From positions 92,976 to 156,975 of IMG/VR virus record IMGVR_UViG_3300027976_000006: a stretch of 64,000 nucleotides of DNA; one strand, given 5' to 3'. The notes beneath the pieces are model-generated. The model did no database searches. It was given only the letters and a program-made list of their open reading frames with translations, and was not told where the DNA came from. This document shows positions 17,462 through 25,338 of the stretch, piece after piece; position 1 is the stretch's first letter; every line of letters starts with the position of its first letter. Origin of the DNA: a virus. Position numbers and translations under genes: made by a program.

Positions 17462-18824
17462 GGCAGATGAACAGCAGCTACTAGCTGGCGTAAAAAAGGC
17501 TGTGGACTTGGTTGATAACCAAAACATAGATCCTACCGATGCCATGTATCAAGTAGCAAAATCTATGCAGTTTTCTCCCGGATTTTTAAAAGCAGCTTGC
17601 AACGCTTTTAACACAGGGAGACAGCTCGCCCAGTGGAACGCTAATGATTCTGCGCTGGATAAGCTGGCTAGTTTTACTTTGGCAGATTACTCGACAGTAC
17701 ACGACAGAATCTGGGGACAAAAAGTAGAAAAAGTTGCTTCAGTATCTAATTTTTTACCTGTCTTTGATTCTTACGAAGAACAAGCAAGACAGCAGTTTCT
17801 CCGCGCGGATTTAACTACGCTGGAAAAATCGGCAGCTGAAGTGCAACAGCACCCGTTAGCGCTGGAAGAGTACGCTGGAAACAAAGTCACAAAAAACTAC
17901 TCAAACTACGACTATTGCCGGCGTATGGCCGAAGAAGCTAGGCGAGAAAAATCAGCAAACGAAGACAGATTAAACCTTAAGCTACATCTGCTGGAAAATT
18001 ATTTCCGTAAGTTTGCCCAGGATCGGGTGCCGTTGGCACAAGTAGAACATGCTGTTTCAGTTTGTCGTGGCGCGGTGGGTAAGACACTTATGGACCACGT
18101 GGCGGGGAAATTTCAAAAAGAAAAAAGAGCAGCAGATCACAAAGCTAGCTGGGTAGGTTTTCAGCAAGAAGTCGACTGGAAAAAAGAACCTTACACATTA
18201 ATCGATGCCACAATAAAACAAGCTAGAGATTACTACAAGTCTGCGCTGGCACTGCAAAATCTAGAGATTAAAGCGGCAGAAGCTAAAGAAATTACTACTT
18301 CTTTTTATCGCCCTTATGTACCCAGCTATCCGGATAGCCGGCCTCCTTCTGTTAATCTTATGGAAGAAAAACGAGGGGCGGCACTTGCAAGCGGATTAGG
18401 GGGAGGACTAGGATTAGGATTAGCAAGCAGCATCGCTGGTTTGGCACGGGATTCCCACGACAAACTAGTAGACAAACAAATAAGGGAGTTAGATGCCCCT
18501 GACCATTTAAACGAGTTGCGAAAAATCAGGGCACAGACGGTACTCACTCAACTAATGAGTGATCCTGAAAATCCTTTAAGCCAATACGATCCAGAGGAAG
18601 TACTGGGTAAATACAATGAAATGGTGCAATTATCCCCAAGACTTGCAGATCAATCTGCAAGCATTGGACCTTTGTTAAACAAACGAATGCTTGGTAATAC
18701 GGAACCTTTTGAAATTTCTGAGCTGTTGAAAATGGAAGAAAGTGCCAAGAAAACTCAGACTTCACCTTCTCGTGACGATAACCAAATAGGAAACGCGCAA
18801 AATGGCAGCATTATCGCTAAGTAG
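17445..18824 (+). CDS. Capsid-region protein rich in K-x-A peptides (459 aa)
   Basis: The ATG at 17445 was chosen over one 45 bases earlier because a GGGGGGAG stretch precedes it. The N-terminal domain (residues 1-60) contains DPTDAMYQVAKSMQFSPGFL and CNAFNTGRQLAQW. Repeated peptides of the type LDKLASF, VEKVASV and LEKSAAEV follow. A glycine-rich segment (GLGGGLGLGLASSIAG) lies near residue 325 and could insert into a membrane or pack in the capsid. The C-terminus is charged and helical. The EKSA peptide matches the EKQA peptides of the capsid protein and may be a prohead-protease site. I infer a head structural or internal protein. Confidence 0.7.
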   Translation: MQPLNKADEQQLLAGVKKAVDLVDNQNIDPTDAMYQVAKSMQFSPGFLKAACNAFNTGRQLAQWNANDSALDKLASFTLADYSTVHDRIWGQKVEKVASVSNFLPVFDSYEEQARQQFLRADLTTLEKSAAEVQQHPLALEEYAGNKVTKNYSNYDYCRRMAEEARREKSANEDRLNLKLHLLENYFRKFAQDRVPLAQVEHAVSVCRGAVGKTLMDHVAGKFQKEKRAADHKASWVGFQQEVDWKKEPYTLIDATIKQARDYYKSALALQNLEIKAAEAKEITTSFYRPYVPSYPDSRPPSVNLMEEKRGAALASGLGGGLGLGLASSIAGLARDSHDKLVDKQIRELDAPDHLNELRKIRAQTVLTQLMSDPENPLSQYDPEEVLGKYNEMVQLSPRLADQSASIGPLLNKRMLGNTEPFEISELLKMEESAKKTQTSPSRDDNQIGNAQNGSIIAK

Positions 18825-19923
18825 TATTACTTATGAGCAAGGGTTGCAGTTACTGGCGGCTCGAAAGCAGGCTTTTGACTCGGGGCGTATCCGTCGTATG
18901 TCTAAAGAGGCAATGGCTACTTCCTTTTATTTGCGCGACATCGGTACAGATTTTTTAGGGAAGGTAGCAGAATCTGGTTTGCTCGATTCTTTAAAATCCG
19001 GATTTGGAAGTTTAGGATCTATGGATGCTTCTACGCGTAATGTGCTGTTATCGGGGTTAGCCGGTGCTGGCGTTGGGGCAGGCACAAATGCGGCATCCTC
19101 CCTACTGAAAGGCGAAGAAGGGGTAGGCTGGAAAGCGTTAACTGGTGGGTTGGCCGGTGGGGCTGTTGGGGGCGGGATTGGTTTGGCGCTTAACCCGGAT
19201 ATACTAAGCAAATTTGTTGACAAAAATCAAAACGGGCCACCCGATTCTACCCCTCCAAATAGAAATTCGCAAGTAGCTGCGGCTATAAAAAGCAGATCCC
19301 CAGCAGAACAGTTAGCGGAAATAGACAAGTTACAAGGTGTGGCAGACAGCAGTATGCCAGAAATTAAAAGCTACGCGGCACATGGGGCAAACGTGGCGGC
19401 GGGTGGCGCTGCTGGTGCCTATGTGGCAACTAGAGCTACATATAATCCTGATGACATTGCACATAAGCTACGCACCGAGCTACACATGGCAGACCCTAGC
19501 AACACTCACACCTACGAGCGGTTTCATCGTGGAATGACAGCCCCAGACCTCGGCGTAATTGACGACGTAGCCCGCGCCAAACTTAGAGATGACATGCTTA
19601 AAATGACTCGCGATCAGTTTAGAGATGCATATGTGCCTAAATCTCGGTTTGGGCGTATTCCTTCTACTTTTGCGAGTAATTTACATACAGCTGCCCCTAA
19701 CATGGCTGATGCGATTCTTAAAAACAATACTGTAACTGGCGGTATGTTTACTGGTGCGGGCAAAATACGATCGGGCAAGGCAGGTATACTGGCGGCACTA
19801 GCCGGACTCGTTGCGGCAGGGGCTGGGACTATACGCCACAACTACAATCAAAATAATGCAGAACGCAGCAATGCACAAGAAACATTAAAATCGTTAGCTG
19901 GTCTTACTAAGCAACAGCAGTAA
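18802..19923 (+). CDS. Glycine-zipper head-region protein (373 aa)
   Basis: Overlaps the previous gene by 23 bases, with AGGAA upstream of the ATG. The N-terminus is basic and helical (SGRIRRMSKEAMATSFYLRD, about residues 29-48). Two glycine-zipper hydrophobic stretches at about residues 75-130 (LLSGLAGAGVGAGTNA and ALTGGLAGGAVGGGIGLAL) could insert into a membrane. A third, GILAALAGLVAAGAG, lies near the C-terminus. No enzyme motif is seen. It sits directly before the prohead protease gene. An ejected or capsid-interior protein is plausible, but the family is not recognised. Confidence 0.7.
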   Translation: MAALSLSSITYEQGLQLLAARKQAFDSGRIRRMSKEAMATSFYLRDIGTDFLGKVAESGLLDSLKSGFGSLGSMDASTRNVLLSGLAGAGVGAGTNAASSLLKGEEGVGWKALTGGLAGGAVGGGIGLALNPDILSKFVDKNQNGPPDSTPPNRNSQVAAAIKSRSPAEQLAEIDKLQGVADSSMPEIKSYAAHGANVAAGGAAGAYVATRATYNPDDIAHKLRTELHMADPSNTHTYERFHRGMTAPDLGVIDDVARAKLRDDMLKMTRDQFRDAYVPKSRFGRIPSTFASNLHTAAPNMADAILKNNTVTGGMFTGAGKIRSGKAGILAALAGLVAAGAGTIRHNYNQNNAERSNAQETLKSLAGLTKQQQ

Positions 19924-19935
19924 AGGAGCAAAGCC

Positions 19936-21414
19936 ATGGCGTTAATTAAACTTGTTTCTCCTGCTGGTTGGGACTTTGATCAGCAAATTGTTTCTCCGAT
20001 TAAAGTGAGTAGCCGTGGATTGATTGGTAACGATCGTCAAGAGTTTTTAAAACGGGCTAGTCATTCTTTTTTGGACCAGTTAGATAATGTTAAATTTGCC
20101 TCAGACGAAGTTCCTGTGCATTTAATCGCATTAGGTGCAAGTGAAGCTTATGGCCCCAATAGAAACGGTGATGGGTTTAAAGAAGCCACTTGTCGCGAGC
20201 ATCATGACACCTTTGTTAAATTTGCCAAATTTTTTCGCAATCATAAAAACAAGGCCGAGCGAGGCGATCCTTTCTATGGTGTGGTTAAAGCTTCTGCTTA
20301 TAACGAAGATATGCGACGGGTAGAATTGCTTTGTGCTTTAAACGCAAGCAAAGCAGCCGCGGATCGGAATGGTGGTTTTATTGCAGATACCGAGTTAGAA
20401 AAGATTGCGAAAGGCGAAGACATAGGCGTAAGCATGGCGTGCCGTGTTTCCCATGACGTTTGTTCTTTTTGCAAGCACGCAGCTAAAACACGAGACGAAT
20501 ACTGTACAAGAGAAAAGTGTGCAGCGGGTGGGTGCAAGGAAAATCTCACTAAGCTAGTAAAAGTCGGTAATGATGTGCATCATTTGCATGTCGACAATCC
20601 CAACCCAGTTTGGTTTGACATCAGCCGAGTTTTTCGCCCCGCGGATCGTATTGCTTATGGCACCCGTGCAGATTACCTAACCAAAGCAGCCGCAGATTCC
20701 GGCATATTCGAACTGCAGGATTACATCAAATTAGCTTCGGCTTCTACTGCTCCTCTGGCTGTCATTTTGTACCAAGCGGGGCACCACGGTTTATGGTCGG
20801 AAAAAAATACTGCCCAAGTTAAATTAGGATATGGGCTTGCTGCTCTTGAAAAATTTGCAGAAATGCTGGATGCTAATACTTACCGAGCCGTAGTAACCTC
20901 TGCTTTTCCTATAGAAAGGCTGGCAAAATTAGGTTCGGCACACTGTGATAAGCAGTTAGCCGCGTTGGCAGATAATAAAATATTTTTAACATTGTATGAT
21001 TATGCACGATTGGCAGGACAAGAAAAGTACATGAAAGCTGCAGCCGCGATACTCCCCGAAATATATACGCTAATGGCCGAGGATGAATCCTTGCCTTTAG
21101 CAATTGAGCGCGGGGTCGGCTCAATTGGCGATAAAACAGCTAATGAAAGTGCTAGGGCGTTTGCTGCCACGTTGACGGCGAGTCATTCGTTTCACCGAGT
21201 GGCAGCGGAAGACCGAAACCTTTTGAGCTGTATACGTGGGCAGGCTGCTCCTACGATCTGGCAAAAGGCAGCTGCATATAATTTGGAAGGCGAAAGCCTA
21301 GCCAAGGAGTATGCAATGTATAAGCTAGCAGGGTTATGGCGATTGGCTGCACTAGACAACGACTTTACTTCAACAGTCAAGTTAAGTCTTAAGCAGAATA
21401 GAATATTTAACTAG
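19936..21414 (+). CDS. Prohead (capsid maturation) protease with cysteine-rich insert
   Basis: 492 residues with AAGGAG before the ATG. The first roughly 230 residues match the phage prohead serine protease pattern: LIALGASEAYGPNRNGDGF, then FFRNHKNK with candidate catalytic H103, GVVKASAYNEDMRRVELL, and EDIGVSMACRVSHD with candidate catalytic S166. A cysteine cluster follows at once (VCSFCKHAAKTRDEYC and KCAAGGC), probably binding zinc. The C-terminal half is helical and carries many K-x-A peptides (FLKRASH, YIKLASA, LEKFAEM, WQKAAAY). The role is cutting scaffold and capsid proteins inside the prohead. Its place directly before the scaffold and capsid genes agrees. The assignment rests on motif pattern and order. 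Confidence 0.85.
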   Translation: MALIKLVSPAGWDFDQQIVSPIKVSSRGLIGNDRQEFLKRASHSFLDQLDNVKFASDEVPVHLIALGASEAYGPNRNGDGFKEATCREHHDTFVKFAKFFRNHKNKAERGDPFYGVVKASAYNEDMRRVELLCALNASKAAADRNGGFIADTELEKIAKGEDIGVSMACRVSHDVCSFCKHAAKTRDEYCTREKCAAGGCKENLTKLVKVGNDVHHLHVDNPNPVWFDISRVFRPADRIAYGTRADYLTKAAADSGIFELQDYIKLASASTAPLAVILYQAGHHGLWSEKNTAQVKLGYGLAALEKFAEMLDANTYRAVVTSAFPIERLAKLGSAHCDKQLAALADNKIFLTLYDYARLAGQEKYMKAAAAILPEIYTLMAEDESLPLAIERGVGSIGDKTANESARAFAATLTASHSFHRVAAEDRNLLSCIRGQAAPTIWQKAAAYNLEGESLAKEYAMYKLAGLWRLAALDNDFTSTVKLSLKQNRIFN

Positions 21415-21454
21415 GTCATCGGAACTCGGTGCCGTTTTCAAGGAGTACATCTAA

Positions 21455-22708
21455 ATGGCGACAACAGTTAAGACTCAAATAGACTCTATTGATCGATTTC
21501 TAAAAGCCGTAGGCTATTCTGAAAAGAATGCCGAGGCGAACACAGAGGCAGGTTCAATTGGTGGAGACACCACCCATCCTATTAAAGATGTGGATGATTC
21601 CACAGAAGACGCAACAGAAGGTTTCCGTTCTACCGAAAACACAGCAGATGTTAAGGCCGACCAAGGTCCTGCTTCTGTTGAAAATGCTAAAAAGGCTGCA
21701 GCTAGAAAACGTGCTTCGGTGCGTAAACGAGCCGATGAACACGATCCTAACGGGTCGGCCTCGGATGATCAAATACAGATTGGTACTAACAAAAAACCAA
21801 CAGGGGAAGATCCTTCAGTGGAAACTTCCTCAGTAAAATCAGAAAAAGAAGATACCGACACGGCACATCCGGCTAGCACTGACAATAGTGAATTAGACGG
21901 CAACAAGTATGCCTCTATGTCAACGGCACAGCTTTACAAGATTTCAAATGATCTTGGGAATCGTGTTCTTGTTGCGCTGACAAAATTTGCCGACAAGGCC
22001 GATTTTATGGATGATGACGACTCTGACCGCAACGACTCTGAATCTGAATCTGACTCTGAAGTCACAGAAGAAAAAGATGCAGTAGACCTTGCTGGGCAAG
22101 CTGGTTGGGAACTTGCAGGTTTGTTAAGCGGTAAGTTTGACAAACGTGCTGCCGACTCGCTTGTATATTCAACTTTAAGCGAAATTATCAAGACTGCTAA
22201 CGACGATGCAGATAAAGCTGCAGTTTACTTGCAGAGCTATCACACTGAATTGCGTAAGCAAGCTGAGGGAGAGGAAGAAGCCGCTTTAGCCGCCATGGGC
22301 GGTGGTGGCGGTGACGAGGCTGCTTTAGCACAAGCTATGATGGATGGTGGCGGTATGGGCGATGGCGGTATGGGCGATGTCGGTATGGGCGATGGTGGTG
22401 GTGCTGGCGGTATGGGTGACGGCGGCGGCGACGGTGCTGACGGTGGTGGTGATGTAGAACAATTAGCCGCTATCTTAGATCAACTTGGCATTTCTCCTGA
22501 AGAGTTAGAGGCTGCTATGTCTGAGCATGGCTCCGAAGGTGCTGGTGCTGGGCAGCCAGACGCAATGGCTTCTGCCCCGCCTTCTCCTGATGAAGAACCT
22601 AAAATGGAGGTTGAAGCGGCACATAAACAAGCAGTAGCTAAAAAGGGGGCGGCGTCTAAAAATGTGCGGGATTACATTCAGGAAGTTCTGGAGCGTTCCC
22701 GCCGTTAA
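21455..22708 (+). CDS. Acidic scaffold protein (putative)
   Basis: 417 residues with AAGGAG upstream. It lies between protease and major capsid genes, the usual place for the scaffold. The composition fits: very acidic, with DDDDSDRNDSESESDSEV near residue 190, a Gly/Met/Asp low-complexity region at about residues 275-335 (MGDGGMGDVGMGDGGG), and a basic C-terminal helix (VRDYIQEVLERSRR) that could bind the capsid protein. AHKQAVAKKGAAS near residue 390 resembles the suspected protease sites. Scaffolds build the prohead and are then removed or cleaved. No homology can be shown from sequence alone, so the call rests on position and composition. Confidence 0.7.
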   Translation: MATTVKTQIDSIDRFLKAVGYSEKNAEANTEAGSIGGDTTHPIKDVDDSTEDATEGFRSTENTADVKADQGPASVENAKKAAARKRASVRKRADEHDPNGSASDDQIQIGTNKKPTGEDPSVETSSVKSEKEDTDTAHPASTDNSELDGNKYASMSTAQLYKISNDLGNRVLVALTKFADKADFMDDDDSDRNDSESESDSEVTEEKDAVDLAGQAGWELAGLLSGKFDKRAADSLVYSTLSEIIKTANDDADKAAVYLQSYHTELRKQAEGEEEAALAAMGGGGGDEAALAQAMMDGGGMGDGGMGDVGMGDGGGAGGMGDGGGDGADGGGDVEQLAAILDQLGISPEELEAAMSEHGSEGAGAGQPDAMASAPPSPDEEPKMEVEAAHKQAVAKKGAASKNVRDYIQEVLERSRR

Positions 22709-22719
22709 TTTTTTTTTTT
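22709..22719 (+). other. Poly-T run after the scaffold gene
   Basis: Eleven consecutive T bases follow the scaffold stop codon at once. Only a weak stem (GGAA/TTCC) precedes it, so it may be a poor terminator or simply a homopolymer tract. A run this long is also prone to polymerase slippage or sequencing error. Confidence 0.4.
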
Positions 22720-22750
22720 GTTTGAATCTTATTTTTGGAGGATTTGCACA

Positions 22751-23191
22751 GTGAACACAAAAACCGCGGCCATGCTTGTCGAATACATTGCCTCTGCCTC
22801 GACATTAACCGAACGTTTGTTAAAACAAGCACACATACAATATGAACACAACAAGCAGGCTGCCTCCAGGCGGAGTGCTGTTCTTGCTCGACTAGAGCAG
22901 ACTGGGTGTATTGCCCCGCATCAAAAACAGGCAGCTGCTGCGATGCTGGATAATCATGCCCATAGTTTAGACTTATTAAGCAATGCCATTGATAAGGTGC
23001 AGCAACTTAAAACTGCTGTAGAAAAAACCGGCACTGACCTCGGACAAGCTGTTTCGGACAGAGAAGCAGGCATTAAGCCCGCTAACAAAGGCCGTAACAG
23101 TTTAAATGACCCATATGTGGGCCGACGTACTTCTGAAAAGAAGGCATCGGATATAGCGATTTGGGCGGTTATGGACGCCCCTGGTTATTAA
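22751..23191 (+). CDS. Helical capsid-region protein (146 aa)
   Basis: The GTG at 22751 was chosen because GGAGG lies about ten bases upstream; an in-frame TTG 33 bases earlier has none. The protein is almost entirely helical. It contains NKQAASRRS and QKQAAAAML near residues 33 and 58, again the K-x-A peptide type, and a leucine-heptad region (LDLLSNAIDKVQQLKTAVEK, about residues 75-94) that may form a coiled coil. It lies between scaffold and decoration candidates, so a head assembly or internal protein is likely. I do not recognise a family. Confidence 0.65.
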   Translation: MNTKTAAMLVEYIASASTLTERLLKQAHIQYEHNKQAASRRSAVLARLEQTGCIAPHQKQAAAAMLDNHAHSLDLLSNAIDKVQQLKTAVEKTGTDLGQAVSDREAGIKPANKGRNSLNDPYVGRRTSEKKASDIAIWAVMDAPGY

Positions 23192-23245
23192 TTTTAACAC
23201 TAAAGACTCGTTTGAGTCTTAAACACAAGTCTTAGGAGGACGATT

Positions 23246-23776
23246 ATGGCTGCTCCACGGCAAATGACTGCCAACACCCTTAACGCGTTAAAGGGTTGGC
23301 CCCAGATGAACGCAGTAGACTACGCAACATCAATTGATGCGTCTGTAACTACTGTTGTCCCAGCTGGTTCGGTGGTTTCGTTAAATTCATCTGGTAAATT
23401 CATTCTTGGTGTAGGCAATCTTAAAGTAATGCCTATGTTTCTTTTTGCCAATTCGGATGATCCAGATATTACCAATGACGGTGGAGATGCCTCCACTGTT
23501 AAAGGCGTATTTATTCCGATAGGCCCAACTGGACAAGCTTTGGCTCTGGTAGCAACTGGGGCATACGAGTTGGTAAGTACCACTTATGTCTCTGGTTCTT
23601 ACGCTCCAAACGCTGCCTTAACTTCTGCGACGACTGGTGCAAATGCCGGTAAACTTGCAGCAGGCACGATGTATACCAATATGATTGTTGGTATAGTTTC
23701 CCGCGGTGTTGTAGACAATGGTTACGGCAAGAATGCTTTAGCATTTTGGCCTTGCCCCGTGTTCCCTACTGCTTAA
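23246..23776 (+). CDS. Putative head decoration protein (176 aa)
   Basis: Start supported by AGGAGG eight bases upstream. The protein is beta-rich with many Gly, Thr, Val and Pro residues: VTTVVPAGSVVSLNSSGKF near residue 34, GVFIPIGPTGQALALVATG near 88 and a small C-terminal domain ending WPCPVFPTA. Decoration proteins that cement capsids are often encoded directly before the major capsid gene and have this size and composition. A head fibre is the alternative. The assignment is by position and composition. A strong upstream binding site suggests high expression. Confidence 0.55.
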   Translation: MAAPRQMTANTLNALKGWPQMNAVDYATSIDASVTTVVPAGSVVSLNSSGKFILGVGNLKVMPMFLFANSDDPDITNDGGDASTVKGVFIPIGPTGQALALVATGAYELVSTTYVSGSYAPNAALTSATTGANAGKLAAGTMYTNMIVGIVSRGVVDNGYGKNALAFWPCPVFPTA

Positions 23777-23838
23777 TTTTTAAATATTAACTCAATCTAA
23801 CCACAAGTTTGATTGATACCACAAGGAGGTTTTTACGC

Positions 23839-24786
23839 ATGTCTAATTCCAATACTATGACTCAAGAAGAAAGCAAACTTCTTAGTCAGACAATTTTTGA
23901 AAAGTTGGCTTCTAGGGACTCTGGTCTTGAAAAGCAAGCCGTTGACGCCGTTAACGACTTTACTAGAACTAAGATGCGCGAAGATGGATTTTATCGTAGG
24001 ATTATGCCGCCGATTCCATTAAGCAACGATGATCTTGATCGCCAAGTCGATACGGACAAACCTGTAAAGATTGTGGACAAGGAACCTGATAGTCCAGCGG
24101 CTATCTCAATTCCTTTTGCCACGCTTCCCACTAACCTGTACATTCGTGGTGACAGGTACAAAGTTACTTTTGACCGCATCGTGACCCCTAAATTCACGAA
24201 AGATGTGGACGAACTTCGTACTTGGCACATGGACATCCGCCAAATTTTGTCGGACAATGCCATTAAGGATATGCTAGCGGAAGAAGATGGAAAATTTATT
24301 TCTGCGGTCAACACCGCTCTAGTTGGTGCAGAAACAATTGTTCCTACCTCTGGCGTAATCCAGTACAAGCAGCTTGGTGGTGGCGTCACCCGTGGCAACT
24401 TGTGGGATAGCTTCAAGATTATGCCAAGCACGCCTTCTAATCTGGAAGTTCACTCTGTCCTGCTTAATAACATCACGATTAAAGAAGTTGCAAAACTTAA
24501 TCGTACTGAGATGGGCGGCGACCTTAGCGAAGAGATTATGCGTAATGGTTGGACTTACAGTGAATTCATGGGAGTTCAGTGGATCATCACAATTAAGAAG
24601 GGACTTGTCCCGACTAACACGATGTATCATTTCGCAGACCCTAAATTTATTGGCAAGAGCTATATGATAGAAGACACTACGATGTATATCCGTCGTGAAG
24701 CGTATTTTATCGAATTTTTTGCCTATGAAACTTTGGGTGGCACCATTGGGCATACCTCCGGTCTTGCTCGGGTTGACTTTACCTAA
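23839..24786 (+). CDS. Major capsid protein (putative HK97 fold)
   Basis: 315 residues. The ATG at 23839 was preferred to an in-frame TTG 30 bases earlier because AAGGAGG lies nine bases before it. The protein follows the protease and scaffold genes and is followed by a strong terminator, as expected for the most abundant virion protein. Residues 1-40 form a charged helical leader ending in GLEKQAVDAV, a possible maturation site. The rest is mixed alpha/beta with PPIPLSNDDLD, FATLPTNLYIRGDRYKVTF and a long C-terminal beta region (EAYFIEFFAYETLGGTIG). These agree with a compact HK97-type capsid fold, though I cannot prove the fold by eye. Confidence 0.8.
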   Translation: MSNSNTMTQEESKLLSQTIFEKLASRDSGLEKQAVDAVNDFTRTKMREDGFYRRIMPPIPLSNDDLDRQVDTDKPVKIVDKEPDSPAAISIPFATLPTNLYIRGDRYKVTFDRIVTPKFTKDVDELRTWHMDIRQILSDNAIKDMLAEEDGKFISAVNTALVGAETIVPTSGVIQYKQLGGGVTRGNLWDSFKIMPSTPSNLEVHSVLLNNITIKEVAKLNRTEMGGDLSEEIMRNGWTYSEFMGVQWIITIKKGLVPTNTMYHFADPKFIGKSYMIEDTTMYIRREAYFIEFFAYETLGGTIGHTSGLARVDFT

Positions 24787-24794
24787 TCACAAGT

Positions 24795-24832
24795 CTAAGT
24801 TAGCCCTGGACTGCTGGGGCTAACTTAGTTTT
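24795..24832 (+). terminator. Rho-independent terminator after the major capsid gene
   Basis: A perfect 12-bp stem, CTAAGTTAGCCC with GGGCTAACTTAG, has a nine-base loop and is followed by TTTT. It lies eight bases after the capsid stop codon. Confidence 0.92.
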
Positions 24833-24858
24833 AAAATCCAGAATTGGAGTAATGAATT

Positions 24859-25242
24859 ATGTCTAAGCTTCCTAATCCTACTGACGCTTACAACTATTTG
24901 TTTAACAAGGTGCATGCTCAAGTATTTTTGAACAAATTAGCCAGTTACGGTATTACCCCTAGTACCGAACAGGAAGTTTCAGATTTATTTGAACTTGCCG
25001 GACAACTGCGACATATCGAAAGCCCCGAAAAGCAAGCTGCAGAGGGTAGCCGTTTTGGCTCCGCCGTAGCTGGACTTAACGAGGCTATAAATGCGACCCC
25101 TCAAGGTCAATGGCAGCAAGCAGTATATGAAGATTCCGCAGTAAAGCAGGCAACTTATGATTTAGCAAATGACCCTGCTATCTATGCTTCCATCCTTTCG
25201 TTGAAAGCGCACGAAGCCGCTGTTTTGGCTGGTAACAGCTAA
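24859..25242 (+). CDS. Small helical protein following the capsid gene (127 aa)
   Basis: ATG with GGAG nine bases upstream. The gene is bracketed by two terminators, so it may be expressed from readthrough or its own promoter. The protein is helical: YNYLFNKVHAQVFLNKLAS near the N-terminus, a second helix with SDLFELAGQL, and SPEKQAAEGS near residue 60, another EKQA peptide like that in the capsid protein. The C-terminal half is Ala-rich. A minor capsid component or assembly factor is plausible. I do not recognise the family. Confidence 0.65.
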   Translation: MSKLPNPTDAYNYLFNKVHAQVFLNKLASYGITPSTEQEVSDLFELAGQLRHIESPEKQAAEGSRFGSAVAGLNEAINATPQGQWQQAVYEDSAVKQATYDLANDPAIYASILSLKAHEAAVLAGNS

Positions 25243-25286
25243 GCCAGTTACTTCAAAAAACTTTCTATAAAAGTATGCAATTTAAG

Positions 25287-25319
25287 ATCGACTGGTTACA
25301 ATAAACCGGTCGATTTTTT
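25287..25319 (+). terminator. Rho-independent terminator
   Basis: An 11-bp stem, ATCGACTGGTT with AACCGGTCGAT (one G-T type pair), has a six-base loop and ends in a run of seven T bases. It separates the capsid region from the glycosyltransferase gene. Confidence 0.92.
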
Positions 25320-25338
25320 ATTTTAGAAAGTAGTGCTT

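Noticed and set aside
23203-23220. Hairpin AAGACTC/GAGTCTT as a terminator
   Set aside because: The 7-bp stem is real but is followed by AAACAC and not by T bases; it could be an RNA processing or stability element.
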